DNA of 64,000 nt from Gari tellinella (taxonomy: Eukaryota > Mollusca > Bivalvia > Cardiida > Psammobiidae). Under the pieces are notes generated by a model. It was not told the DNA's origin. It made no database searches and saw only the letters and a program-made list of their open reading frames with translations. A program made the position numbers and the translations under genes. The stretch's first letter is position 1. The number at the start of each line of letters is the position of its first letter. This document shows, one piece after another, positions 40,201 through 49,217 of this stretch. The stretch spans positions 41,728,623 to 41,792,622 of the forward strand of contig OV277861.1 of assembly GCA_922989275.2 (NCBI GenBank), in the 5' to 3' direction.

Positions 40201-41907
40201 TCTATATGGCCGAGTCATATGACTTCATATTTGAGTTTAAATAAACTTGTCAAAGGTGACACTTAATCTATTTTCATAAACAGGTGGCAGCTTAATGCAG
40301 GACTTATGTAATAGAGAAAAGTTCTTTAGAAGCTTTCTCAAATTCTGTATGTCTTTTTCCTGCATTACGCGACCAGCGACCTTTAAAATTCCGACTCTCT
40401 CTGTTGTGTCGCTCAATAGAGGTTATACTGTATACAGTCAAGTCTTATTAGCATGGTTTGGGAATATGGACCATATTCAGTTATTATTTAATATACATGT
40501 ATGTCATTCTTAAAACATGAACTTTAATCTATTTAGACATGTTAAAATTGTTTCAACAAACAAGACCGTGTTCACTTTTCAATAACACCTTTGAATATTT
40601 CGCAATATACGGACGAACATACGTGTCAGCATAAAATCAGTACGGACATGTGTTGGCTACCTGATAAAATCTACGCTATCTTTTGTACAAATATTGAATA
40701 GAGGACTTGTTTACTCGCTCTGTGGCAGAGTTGGTCGGTTAATGGCTGTGTTTGCTCTATCGTATCAGTTACACATGGTTGATAGGGATCAATAAACCGC
40801 CTACGTGAGTTTCCTATCGGCAACTTATTGAAATATGCGCAGTAGACATGCGCACATCGTCAGATTTATACAACTTATGAATGAAAGGTTCAAAGGGTGT
40901 ACATTTCGAAACGAACCAATCGTATTTCAGTATCTTTACAGCTGGCCATGATGGGCGCCTTGACTAATGAATATCATCACATTCTTTCTTCTCAACATTT
41001 CTCCTATAACTAATATTTTACTTATTTTCAACCCGCTATTAAGTAATTTCCATTCAACTAGAAATAACGGCGGTCTTATAATGACAAGAGATACAAAGAT
41101 AGTTAAGAAATCTATGTCCTAATTCCCATATTGACCTACTTTTCTCGGTTAATTCATAAATTCAAAATGGAGTGTGGCTCTTTCATACTACATAAAACAC
41201 TATATGTTGACCAAAGTCTACAACTTAAAACCTCTTTTCTTAAACTTACTGTGCCGAGTGACCATGTTTGTGTAAGTACTGAGATCTGTTAAAGATTCCC
41301 ACTTTAAGTTATATCTCAAATTAATACACTGATTACTGTACGAATTCATGACATCGGAGTGTTTTCTCTAACTGAAGTGGGACTATTATACTTCTAATTG
41401 TACATTTGGTATACTTACTAATTTAATAAGTTATTTTTCTTAATTACAATAATTATTCATATAACAAATACAAGACATGTATTTTAATTCTAACATAGGT
41501 ATCAATATCATCTATTAAAATCACAAAGATTCTATAGATCATGAATGTTTAGGTAAAGTTGAACGATTTAATAATGCTATAAAACAGCCAGATAAATATG
41601 ATTATTTAAATTGCTATATTTCTTATGTCAAAACCTATGACGTGACAACTCATTAGAATCGTCTCGAAGAGACGATTCGAATGAGTCGTCACGTTGTAGG
41701 ATTTGTTGGACATTGAAGAGAAAAGATTTTAAGTGAACTTATCTAGATTTTTTTTATAATAACTGTATAAATACTTACATGTGAATTGCTGCTGCCCGCA
41801 AGCAACTGTGTGGAGTCGCTGGGCGATAGGAAACACTCATCGGTGTCAGGCACGATCTGATCATCGAATACTTCACTTTCCAGTGAAACAAAACAACTAT
41901 CGGCCAT
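37012..41907 (-). CDS. KLF5: Krüppel-like factor 5-type zinc-finger transcription factor
   Basis: Nuclear DNA-binding regulator; KLF proteins bind GC/CACCC boxes. Coding exons 41907-41779, 39850-38707 and 37259-37012 join to 506 residues. The introns have GT-AG ends and phases 0 and 1. Three C2H2 fingers: 421-443 (C421, C426, H439, H443), 451-473 and 481-501. Upstream: [12 protein letters not shown] (48-59), [12 protein letters not shown] at 65-76 and again at 127-138, acidic 215-224, SUMO-type VKIE (229) and IKQE (252), [12 protein letters not shown] (330-341, resembling the Fbw7/GSK3 degron of KLF5), PPPPY (351-355, WW-ligase type), and [13 protein letters not shown] (405-417). The order and motifs match vertebrate KLF5 rather than KLF6/7 or KLF3/8/12. 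The ATG has G at -3 and +4 and an in-frame TAA at 41931-41929. Extra upstream non-coding exons are possible. Confidence 0.88.
37400..37532. mobile_element. Family F fragment in KLF5 intron 2
   Basis: Hairpin partly lost: AACCGTCTCGAAGAGATGCT TCTAATTAGAAGTCACAACG, then right end TTATCCCCTCTTATCTGGAA. Confidence 0.65.
37624..37814. mobile_element. MITE family F, full length, in KLF5 intron 2
   Basis: AGGGCTCCAGATAAGGGGGG to CCTCTTATCTGGAACCCT, 191 bp. Hairpin 37678-37748 has only one mismatch that I see (GTCACTACTC / GAGTAGTAAC). Best copy of the family. Confidence 0.8.
37931..38115. mobile_element. Family A element in KLF5 intron 2
   Basis: TAACCTTTATCCGGCC, hairpin 37968-38033 with tip CGCCGAGTAACTCGGCG, right flank AGTCAAAGCAGGCGATATTT AAAACAGATG. 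The distal end is not clear. Confidence 0.7.
38331..38395. repeat. J-type hairpin in KLF5 intron 2
   Basis: AAAATAGTAAAACAGAAAGC TCC, tip TATAGAAG, CTTTCTGCTTTACTTTTTTC. The arms resemble families D and J. The outer ends are lost. Confidence 0.55.
38442..38680. mobile_element. MITE family G beside the KLF5 exon 2 donor
   Basis: CGGCCCGTTTCATAAAACTT to TGTTTTATGAAACAGGTCC. The inner hairpin CTGTCTTGTGACATCC ... GGAATCGTC TTGAAAAGACGATTCC is nearly perfect. The element ends 26 nt inside the intron from the splice donor. Confidence 0.8.
38707..39850 (-). other. KLF5: KLF5 coding exon 2
   Basis: Encodes residues 44-424 and one base of codon 425. The acceptor is CTATATTTCAG|GGC. The donor is CCTA|GTAAGT (GT at 38706-38705). 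An upstream in-frame ATG at 39874 lies in the intron and is not the start. The frame read past the donor runs into a family G MITE, so the unspliced C-terminus is not protein. Confidence 0.88.
39947..40200 (+). mobile_element. MITE family B in KLF5 intron 1
   Basis: TACAGTGGAGAAGACGTCTT at the left, CCGATAAACGCG, hairpin 40012-40078 with both arms reading ACACCG / CGGTGC instead of ACGCCG / CGGCGT, and a weak right end GGAAAGAATGGCGTCTTCAT TGT. It interrupts an E-type arm (GCGTTCTGCTTTACTTTCAG) at 39912-39945. Confidence 0.75.
40257..40432. mobile_element. Family J element in KLF5 intron 1
   Basis: CAGGTGGCAGCTTAATGCAG, hairpin GAGAAAAGTTCTTTAGAAGC TTTCTC, CCTGCATTACGCGACCAGCG, and a terminus TCGCTCAATAGAGGTTATAC TGTA that shows J has pogo-like TA ends. 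Confidence 0.6.
40433..41584. other. KLF5 intron 1, unique AT-rich part
   Basis: No repeat family, RNA gene or alternative exon recognised. Intronic enhancers cannot be judged from one sequence. Confidence 0.4.
41585..41745. mobile_element. MITE family F in KLF5 intron 1
   Basis: CAGATAAATATG ... hairpin 41632-41702 (ACCTATGACGTGACAACTCA ... TGAGTCGTCACGTTGTAGGA, tip CGTCTCGAAGAGACG) ... GAACTTATCTAG. It ends about 35 nt from the exon 1 donor at 41778. Confidence 0.7.
41779..41907 (-). other. KLF5: KLF5 coding exon 1
   Basis: Encodes residues 1-43, [20 protein letters not shown] at the start and LLAGSSNSH at the end. The donor is CAT|GTAAGT (GT at 41778-41777), phase 0. The acidic N-terminus could be part of the activation region; that is inference. 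Confidence 0.85.
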
Positions 41908-42119
41908 TCCAATTAAGATCTTAAATAGTTAAGGTCCGTGTCAATCTAGTGTTCTCTAAGTAATATCCTTTAACACTATGTCAATGTGCCGTAATTGAAA
42001 TCCTGTGGTAGTTTGTTAACGACTGTTTTTGTGTAGCGAATTGCGCCGACTGCGCTTGTTTGAAGTCCTCTCGATTTGTGAATGAAACGTAACGTCACTG
42101 TGGTATTTATCAGGCGGGT

Positions 42120-42129
42120 CTAAAAATAG
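42120..42129 (-). promoter_or_regulatory. Candidate KLF5 promoter element (CTATTTTTAG)
   Basis: A perfect CTAWWWWTAG (MEF2-type, also TATA-like on the minus strand), 213 nt before the ATG and followed by GACCCGCCTG. GC-rich boxes (GGCGGAGCG at about 42137, AGCGCG at 42164) and AACGTCAC at about 42091 are nearby. This is the most promoter-like segment upstream of the gene; it is inference only. Confidence 0.35.
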
Positions 42130-42200
42130 TAACAGAGGCGGAGCGTAGTAAAACATGTGACTAAGCGCGTGAAGTTGGCTCCCCCTACATTGTCAGTTTG

Positions 42201-42780
42201 CCAAAATTGCTTAGGAAAAATTTGCGCTTAAAACACGAAAACAACTGAATAATTATTTAGAAAAGATTCAGGTAGTGTACGGATATTGAAGTATATTATC
42301 TGTAAAATGTGATGTCAATCTATTTTTTGGAAGAACATGATGGTAAGACCATTATTTCAGCGATAGTATCGTGACCTAATTATGTGTGACGAAATGAGGT
42401 ATACGTCAGCAAAGGTTAAGGGTCAATTTGCATGAATGAACACATGAAATTTTTAGCGTAAACAAGTAGAGATCACTCGTAAATCGCTCGCGCCGCGCAC
42501 AAAAACAAGGTCACACGAATCACGGAGCGTGGAGAAAAACGTGGGCGTGAGAATAAAGTTATTATTTAACTTCCAAATTATTTTATTTCGGAATAGTATT
42601 TTCCGGCTTTTATACTTCTTGGAAGTGAAGGTAGCCTATTATATTTAATAGTTTATCTAGTCGGTCACCTTTTATCATATTCTATCGTATATCTATTCAT
42701 AACAAACAGCGTTAATTCAAAGCTAATATATATCCATATGAATACGTTTATATAGTAAATCTTGTTATATAATTTGTATC
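42201..42780. other. Upstream intergenic region of KLF5, no repeat recognised
   Basis: Relatively MITE-free. It holds a short CG-rich patch (TCGCTCGCGCCGCGCAC, about 42483-42499). No open frame of note. Confidence 0.4.
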
Positions 42781-42940
42781 GTCTTTAACTGAAAAACGTT
42801 CGATACTAGTCTCAAACAGTTTGGATCCAGATCAGACGCCGAGTTACTCGGCGTCTGATCTGGATCCAAACTGTTTGCCAATTCCGTTCTCGAGAATGGC
42901 ATTTAGTTTGACAGGATAAAGGTCAAAAGATAAAACGACA
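42781..42940. mobile_element. Family A element
   Basis: TTCGATACTAGTCTCAAACA leads into hairpin 42813-42879, which I read as perfect, with tip CGCCGAGTTACTCGGCG. The right end TGACAGGATAAAGGTCAAA is decayed. Confidence 0.75.
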
Positions 42941-43194
42941 CCAGGTAGTATCATACACAATAATAGCCATGATTCTCGTTAACAACCGAAAGGTCAGCTA
43001 GTACTCGCATACCCCAAAACGTACGAATTCTGGTGTACTTTTAGTTAAATTGGAATCCCCACATAGAGATCCATGAAGCGTCTGGTGCATGTTTGAGAGA
43101 GATTATTCATAGCTAGGCCTACAGTGCTGCCGTTGTCGAGCGACAACGTTTATGATGATTGATCACGTAGAATTGCCGTTGGTCTTTAACCCTT

Positions 43195-43412
43195 TACTCC
43201 ATAAACTTTTTATAAGTTTTTAAGACAGGTGACAACTTAATTTGCGCTTAAAGCAGATTGAAAATAAAGCAGAATGCACATTCTGTTAAATTACGCTCAG
43301 TCTGCTTCAATATACCATCAGCTAGGATATAGAAAACATTTCTTCAATTGGATCTATAGAAGTATATTCTGTATAAAGTGGAACGTGAGCATCTACAGAG
43401 TAATGGGTTAAG
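43195..43412. mobile_element. Family E element, diverged
   Basis: TAACCCTTTACTCCATAAAC, AAGACAGGTGACAACTTAA, weak hairpin AAAGCAGATTGAAAATAAAG / TTACGCTCAGTCTGCTTCAA, then CTACAGAGTAATGGGTTAA. Confidence 0.6.
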
Positions 43413-43424
43413 ATTGTGGCACAT

Positions 43425-43510
43425 ATTACTTGACTTCAGGTCGAAAAATAAGACAGAAAGCTGAATGAGTTTTCTACATGGCTTTTGTCCTACATGTATA
43501 GCGCTATATG
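43425..43510. repeat. Decayed J-type hairpin
   Basis: ATTACTTGACTTCAGGTCGA, GACAGAAAGCTGAATGAGTT TTCTACATGG, CTTTTGTCCTAC. Poor pairing. Confidence 0.4.
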
Positions 43511-43581
43511 ACCTATTCAGCCTGTGTCATAGTGCCGTAAAAACCAAACTGTCTCCGACTGCAATAAGTAACATCATGTCT

Positions 43582-43829
43582 TTAACCCTTTCATGATAAA
43601 ATTATTCAAGAGATTTTTACCCGTTCACCGTTTTATTGTCGTCTTATTCAGTATTGTTGTCTGCAAGACACGTTTCAAAGTTAGATTTTAAAATTGTATG
43701 ACTTGAAAAATATCGATAAGAGTGTCAAACAGTTTGGTCCTGATAAGACGCCGAGTTACGCGGCGTCTTATCAGGACCCAAACTGTTTGCCAACACGCTT
43801 TAAGTTGACATTTAAAGCGAAAGGGTTAA
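43582..43829. mobile_element. Family A element, complete
   Basis: TTAACCCTTTCATGATAAAA, TACCCGTTCACCG, TGTCGTCTTATTC, GAGTGTCAAACAG, hairpin 43723-43790 with both arms reading GATAAGACG / CGTCTTATC instead of GATCAGACG, end AAGCGAAAGGGTTAA. Confidence 0.8.
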
Positions 43830-43852
43830 AGGTCCCCATTTGTCTTAAGCCA

Positions 43853-43968
43853 TTGAGCCCACAGGTACTTGACACATACATCTAGATCTATTACCAAAAA
43901 AAAATATTTTTTTTATTGGTAATACATGTAGATCTAGATGTATGTGTCAAGTACCTGTGATTGAGCCC
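43853..43968. repeat. Long palindrome with A/T loop
   Basis: TGAGCCCACAGGTACTTGAC ACATACATCTAGATCTA TTACC pairs with GGTAATACATGTAGATCTAG ATGTATGTGTCAAGTACCTG TG, around AAAAAAAAATATTTTTTTTA. Arms of about 50 nt with one small insertion. Confidence 0.8.
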
Positions 43969-44110
43969 TAGTGACGAGTATACTCGTCATCTACAATAAG
44001 TGTAAATGTTAAGAGAACACTAATTTGTCCTATGCAAACAGTGTAGGTCTAGACACAGATCAGAGGGTCTCTTAAGGAACCCTCTGACCAGGGTCACCAC
44101 TATTAAATAT
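43960..44110 (-). mobile_element. Family H piece
   Basis: TTGAGCCCTAGTGACGAGTA TACTCGTCATCTACA, then CCTATGCAAACAGTGTAGGT and GAGGGTCTCTTAAGGAACCC TCTGACCAGG. The far end is missing. 44111-44435 holds no gene. Confidence 0.6.
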
Positions 44111-44435
44111 TATTTTTCAATAAAATGTAAAAACAACCAGAATCAGTAACTTGAATATGGACTACACATGCTACCTACATGTAATTTGAAACTTTCAAAT
44201 GTCAGGGGTGGGCGATCGCGGAAATATAAGTAATGCTGTAGGCCTACTATAGTGCTTATTATATGCACATGGAACAAATGCTTCGTTTCAATAACGTGAT
44301 ATTTTGAGACAAAATTAATCGCCATCAAATCAAATCTAAGCTTATATAGTTAGATGAGATTATTTCCACATCATGCGTACATTGATTTACAGAAGAACGG
44401 GGACCAATAAAGCGAAACAATACTTCCTAGAATCG

Positions 44436-44680
44436 CATTAACTCTTTGTATGCTGGGTAATATTTTCGTCTGCAACAATGTCGTTTGCTATTCTTCTAAA
44501 ATAGAATTTTCTAAATTTCTTTTCAAAACAGGATCAAAGTGTCAAACAGTTTGGATCATAATGAGACGCCGCGTTAATCGGCGTCTCATCTGGAATACAA
44601 ACTTTATGACGAGGTAATCGCTGTGGCATACATTGTATATCCGTCGCTATATAGGCATGGTAAGATCTAATTAAGTCCGG
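44436..44680. mobile_element. Family P element with A-type core
   Basis: ATTAACTCTTTGTATGCTGG, TTTTCGTCTGCAACAATGTC, AAAGTGTCAAACAG, hairpin about 44540-44605 (GGATCATAATGAGACGCCGC ... GGCGTCTCATCTGGAATACA). The right end is unclear. Confidence 0.65.
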
Positions 44681-44734
44681 CATCGCTGTTTATTATGTTT
44701 ACGAATATTAAATTGTTTGTTTAAGACAGATTGC

Positions 44735-45110
44735 AGCTTAACTCATTATCCCCTGAAACTTCCAATGGACGAGTCTAGTTGGCAATAAAGGCTGGTCCAT
44801 TTCTGATGTTTTTTTCTTGGTAATAAATTGAAAAATATCCAGTGAAGTCTCTGATCAGAGGGCTCCTGCAGGAGTTAATGAGTTAACCCTGTCAACGACA
44901 GTTAACCCTAAATATCTCTTGTAGTTAGAATGTATGATCCTTTCAGTGGGCTCTTCTCAATAACACAAACGCCGAACTAGTCTACTGATGCATTGTATTC
45001 GTGACAACAAACACTAATAAACTAGCAACAGTGCAGACCCTGATCAGAGGGCTCCTATGTTACACAATTGATCAGTGATCTCCACAAAAGAGTGTTGGAT
45101 TTAAACGGTT
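44735..45110 (+). mobile_element. Two family H fragments in tandem
   Basis: 44738-44880: TTAACTCATTATCCCCTGAA, AATGGACGAGTC, CTGATCAGAGGGCTCCTGCA GGAG, then directly TTAATGAG. 44890-45110: TTAACCCTAAATATCTCTTG, ACTAGTCTACTGATGC, AGTGCAGACCCTGATCAGAG. This second sub-type matches 52715. Confidence 0.55.
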
Positions 45111-45354
45111 GATGCAGGATGAAAGTAAAGCACACATATCTTACAGGATAGTTCTGATTTACTTTATACAGTCAATTGCAATTGTAATATGCTGGTTTTC
45201 AATTTGTCATGGCACAACTCACATGTTTTTACTCCGAGATTTATATATAGATAGCAAATAATCTTACAATCTTACAGCTTATCTGAGACAAAGACCAACC
45301 TTTAGACGGACAAGAAAAACGTCTTTGTCTACACTGTAGCCTAATTTGACCACT

Positions 45355-45535
45355 TAACTGACCACTTAAAGCAGGTTGAAAGTAAACCAGAATGCGCATT
45401 GAGGTGCATTCTGCTTTACTTTCAGCCTGCTTTAAGCTATCATCTGCTAGAATTTATAGAATACCGGTAATTCTTATAACTTACAATTTCTTTACTATAA
45501 AAGTTGAAAATATTTGCTTCAGAGTAGGAATGAAT
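45355..45535. mobile_element. Family E element
   Basis: CTGACCACTTAAAGCAGGTT, hairpin 45362-45437 with tip TGCGCATTGAGGTGCA, TAAGCTATCATCTGCTAG, TTTGCTTCAGAGTAGGAATG AATTAA. Confidence 0.7.
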
Positions 45536-45775
45536 TAACTCTTTCCTCCCTGAAACTTTAAATGGAAAAATCCAGTTTCCATTTTAGCCTAGTCCATTTC
45601 TGACTTTTAAGGCTTGTTTTTGTCAATGTTTGGCATTATGACACACAGTGAAGACCCTGATCAGAGGGCTCCTTTTGGAGCCCTCTGATCTGGGTCTTTA
45701 CTGTTTGCACAGGACAAGTGTACTATTCACATGTACGCTGTTTACAAATGACGCATATATGCGTGATTAGGTTTC
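45536..45775 (+). mobile_element. Family H element, complete
   Basis: TTAACTCTTTCCTCCCTGAA, ACAGTGAAGACCCTGATCAG, tip GGGCTCCTTTTGGAGCCC (hairpin about 45645-45708), CACAGGACAAGTGTACTATT, GACGCATATATGCGTGATTA GG. Both halves of the GACGAGTATACTCGTC motif have changed together to GACGCATATATGCGTG. Confidence 0.7.
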
Positions 45776-46017
45776 AAAGAGATAATGCGCTAAAAAGCGC
45801 TTCGATGCATGAGGGAAGGTTTAAAGCATGTTTACTGTTTACTCGAATGGTTTGGGCAATATTACGACATTGCCGGCGACATTGCATATTAACTTGCGTA
45901 TGTTATCACCAAATTAACATGCAAGTTACACTTTCTTAAGAAATTCTGAAAATCGCTATAACCATAACTCTTTCACTACCATATCATTATCTTCTTAAAT
46001 AACCCAGTTGTGTCGAG

Positions 46018-46270
46018 TACTGTGGAGAATACGTTATTCTTTCCCGTTTAAACGCAAACGAAACGCAAAGCACTAAAACGCAGCAAAGTACAACTTTTGG
46101 ACAATTCTGATAATTCATGTTTATCTTGATGGCAATCATTTTGGAGCCTGATCAGACACCGGGTTACCCGGCGTCTGATCTGGCTCCAAACTGTTTGCAT
46201 AGGAAACAATAGTTTTAGCGTTTAAAACGCGTTTATTGCCATTGGTAGGAATAACATTTTCTCCCCTGCA
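46018..46270 (-). mobile_element. MITE family B
   Basis: TACTGTGGAGAATACGTTAT, AAACGCAAACGAAACGCAAA, hairpin 46133-46198 (CCTGATCAGACACCGGGTTA ...), right end AGGAATAACATTTTCTCCCC TGCA. Confidence 0.8.
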
Positions 46271-46394
46271 TGTATCACGAAAATGCGACAAAGACAAAAC
46301 ATGCGCATAATGCGGCATCTGCATGATCTGAGTCTGAACTGCTTGCATGCTAACATGAATGTCTACAAAATAAAATGAAGAAAAACTAGACAAG

Positions 46395-46760
46395 AGTCAC
46401 AAGACACACCTTTAATGAAACATGGACTTATGTAATATAATTGGTTTAAACATATTTTATTTCATATTGAACATAATACAAATTAAAAAGGATTGGATCG
46501 AAAGCTTTGCTTATAGAGATCCTTTCCTTTGCAGTATTTGAAATACACTATAGACAGTAGATGTTCATAATTGCATGCTTATATATAATAAATGGCATGT
46601 GACTATAGACATTTAGAAAAGTATACAAGTTTCGACAAAAAAGCCAACAACAACAAAAAAACAACACAGTTCAAACAAAATATCAGCGTTTGGTCATCCA
46701 AAGGCTTGCACCCTGGCCAGTGACAAGCTCGAGTCCGTTCAGGGTAAGGTGAGAAAAGTT
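46395..46760 (-). mobile_element. Probable LINE 3' region
   Basis: On the minus strand: CCCTGAACGGACTCGAGC, ACTGGCCAGGGTGCAAGCC, then AT-rich sequence ending ATATGAAATAAAATATGTTT AAACC. It looks like a retroposon 3' untranslated region without coding sequence. Confidence 0.45.
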
Positions 46761-46950
46761 CTCTGTTGAAACGATTTGACTTTAAAATACATGTATACAT
46801 GTATACTTGCACTGTTTCAAATATCATCTTATTAGTATCTATATCAAGTGTTGGATCACCATGCATAGAGGAACATGCAATATGATTATAATCATACAAC
46901 ACTCCATTGGAAACATGTTGAAACGGCGAGTTAGTTTAGTTCAACCCATT

Positions 46951-47205
46951 TGAGGGCTGCCATTTCTTCGGATTTTTCCTAAATCTCCGGATTTTTCCCA
47001 GTAGATGGTAGCTTAAAGCAGGCTGAAAGTAAAGCAGAATGCGCTCTAAGGCGCATTCTGCTTTACTTACAGCCTGCTTTAAGAAGTCGCATGTCACCAA
47101 AACAAGAAAAAGGCTATGGGGTAAAGGTACGTTTGGTAATTTCGCACTTGAAAAATGCAAATTTGGAAATCTTAGGATTTTTCATGTCAACTTATGGCAG
47201 CCCTG
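46951..47205. mobile_element. MITE family L with E-type hairpin
   Basis: GAGGGCTGCCATTTCTTCGG at the left and AACTTATGGCAGCCCT at the right. The E core (AAAGCAGGCTGAAAGTAAAG, tip GCGCTCTAAGGCGC) lies at 47011-47083, followed by GGCTATGGGGTAAAGG, the E terminus. L thus contains almost a whole E right half plus its own ends. Other copies: 53809, 63360. Confidence 0.75.
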
Positions 47206-47239
47206 CCATTACTCCATTAATATCCCTTTCTATGCATTT

Positions 47240-47338
47240 AACCCTCACCCGGACCTTTAGGGGCATTGAACCGAGGGACCTTGTTTGGGCTTGAGTCATG
47301 TATTTACAGAAATAAATCTTTGACTTGACTTGACTTGT
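47240..47338 (+). mobile_element. Retroposon 3' end with (TTGAC)n tail
   Basis: GGGACCTTGTTTGGGCTTGA, GTCATGTATTTACAGAAATA AATCTTTGACTTGACTTGAC TTG. Pentamer-tailed LINE/SINE end. The 5' limit is approximate. Confidence 0.55.
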
Positions 47339-47470
47339 AACCACAAGAGCAGAACGACTCGTCTCAGACAAACCTACTCCAGTCAGAGATGTCTACCAAC
47401 TGTTTGTCCAGTAGTTGCGGATACATGTATTTCTGATATACTGGATGATCTCTTGCCCTTCCGAGGCCAT

Positions 47471-47615
47471 GGTCCAAGGTTATAAAGCGTTGGAGCTGAG
47501 TCTGGGTGTGTTCTCAAGCATTTGATTGGTCAGATCTGAGCCGAGGCTCAAATCTGACCAATCAAATGCTTGAGAACGACTTTAGACTCAACTGAAAAGC
47601 TTTATAACCTTGGAC
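47471..47615. repeat. Foldback palindrome
   Basis: GGTCCAAGGTTATAAAGC and its inverse at the right end. A long inner stem GTTCTCAAGCATTTGATTGG TCAGAT(CT)GAGCC pairs around GAGGCTC. Total about 145 bp. Confidence 0.75.
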
Positions 47616-47679
47616 CCTTATCTTTTCAGACAGTACGTTCCAAGTAAAAGTTCGGTATTAAAATGTAATGAGCCTGCGA

Positions 47680-47760
47680 CGCGAAATCTTTTTACCCCCC
47701 TAAATGGTGCTGTTTGCAGCACCATTTAGTGGGTAAAAAGATTTTGCGGTGGCAGGACAG
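47680..47760. repeat. Foldback palindrome
   Basis: GCGACGCGAAATCTTTTTAC CC ... TAAATGGTGCTG then CAGCACCATTTA ... GGGTAAAAAGATTTTGCGG. Arms of about 33 nt with a TTTG loop. It is 65 bp from the previous palindrome. 47339-47470 and 47761-48115 show no gene. Confidence 0.7.
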
Positions 47761-48115
47761 CCCAGTGTCAAATGAGCAGTACACTAAACAGCAGACGGAC
47801 CTTATTAGTAATACAGTTTCTTCATAGTGTACATTGAGGATTTCTTCCCGGCTGAGGTAAATCATGCTGCCCAAGCCGTAAAAGATCTAAACAGCGAATG
47901 GTTCTTAGCCGAAATGGAATTAAAACGGAGGATGTACGATTGAATGCACTCAATCCTGTCGAGCAATCGGCAATCTTATTTTCTGCAAAGCAAGACTCAG
48001 GGACCTGTCAGCCAATGAAAACAGCTGCATATCCATGTACCCTGTCAGCTCACAGGGTACATGGGATAATGTCTAGGGCTCGGTGACCAATGAAAAGTAA
48101 GGAATTTATTTGCAG

Positions 48116-48301
48116 TATAATAATGGTGTTTATGTGGACAATGCACCGACGTTCCACCAGCATGTGAACAATGCAGTAGGAAATAGGCCAACAGAGTTCT
48201 TGGATTGATCAAAAGAACATTTGCTAGTCGAGCAAACATCGTCATCAAGAAACTCTACACCACCATGGTCCGGCCAATCCTGGAGTACGAGAATGCCGCA
48301 C
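48116..48301 (+). pseudogene. LINE reverse transcriptase fragment (thumb region)
   Basis: GVYVDNAPTFHQHVNNAVGN reads from 48125. A one-base deletion near 48185 shifts the frame, and VLGLIKRTFASRANIVIKKL, YTTMVRPILEYENAA continues to 48300. The G-V-x-V-D and L..MVRP.LEY motifs are those of CR1/L2/Jockey-type RTs. It stops at the GA microsatellite. Small and broken. Confidence 0.7.
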
Positions 48302-48392
48302 GTAGAGAGAGGGAGGGAGAGAGAGAGAGAGAGGGGGAGAGAGAGAGAGAGGGGGAGAAAGAGAGGAGAGAGAGAGAGAGAGAGAGAGAGGT
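48302..48392. repeat. GA microsatellite
   Basis: (GA)n with GGGA interruptions, directly abutting the LINE fragment. Confidence 0.9.
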
Positions 48393-48572
48393 TCGGATAT
48401 TTCTAGAATCGATGCCTTTGTTGTGTGGTTGGCGTCCAATCAGAATGCCATGATTGATATTAAAGCATTCACTTCTGAAATATTTAGTGAACTATGTCAG
48501 CTTCCAATCAATTCTAGTCAATTTATGTGTGTACTCTTTATAGTTACACTGTTACGACAAATCAAACGCATG

Positions 48573-48769
48573 TGCAGTCGAAACTCGTTAATACGAACTC
48601 GCGTTAGTTCGAATGTACCCATATTTCAAAGTTAAAACGTGGCTTAGCCACGTTTTAACTTTAAAATAAGAGTATATTAGACTTAAGCGAGATCGAGTTA
48701 TCGAAATTCATCTTACGGAATACTTTTAAGATCGATTTAAGTGAGTTCGAAGTATCGAGTTTAGACTGG
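48573..48769. mobile_element. MITE family C, diverged
   Basis: TGCAGTCGAAACTCGTTAAT ACGAAC and AGTATCGAGTTTAGACTGGG TA; hairpin 48628-48665 (CAAAGTTAAAACGTGGCTTA GCCACGTTTTAACTTT). Confidence 0.7.
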
Positions 48770-49217
48770 GTATAATGGTGTTGTTAAAGAAAGGTGACAA
48801 TTTAAAAGCACAGTGTATCCTGCTATACTCTCGTCTTGCTATAAGTAGCCACATGCGTTAAACATCAACATTAGCGATGCTTTCCGATTAAAGACAATAT
48901 TCTGACCAGGCGGCTTCGGAATTTTTCCTATATCATTAGCGCTTGGACTTGTGGATATTTACAGCAAAATTGCGATAACAAATAACCAATAAATGGCTAT
49001 ACTTAATTGCCTTGTCTCGTATAAGTAGACTAAGTTTTCTTTGTTTCTCTCCCCTCCACCCCATGTTTGTATTAGGTATTATTCCCAAACATTTTTATTG
49101 GTACCTTTTGGATTTTGTTTAGTGCCTTGATATATATTGGTTACTTTCCACAGTATAAATATATATATATATATATACTTTACTTCACAGCACCAGATCT
49201 AAATAAACACTTTATAT
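48770..49217. other. No gene; unique flank of the long direct repeat
   Basis: A decayed J/D-type hairpin piece lies at about 48790-48860, and a (TA)n run at 49159-49177. The sequence to 49217 is not present before the second repeat copy. Confidence 0.5.
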
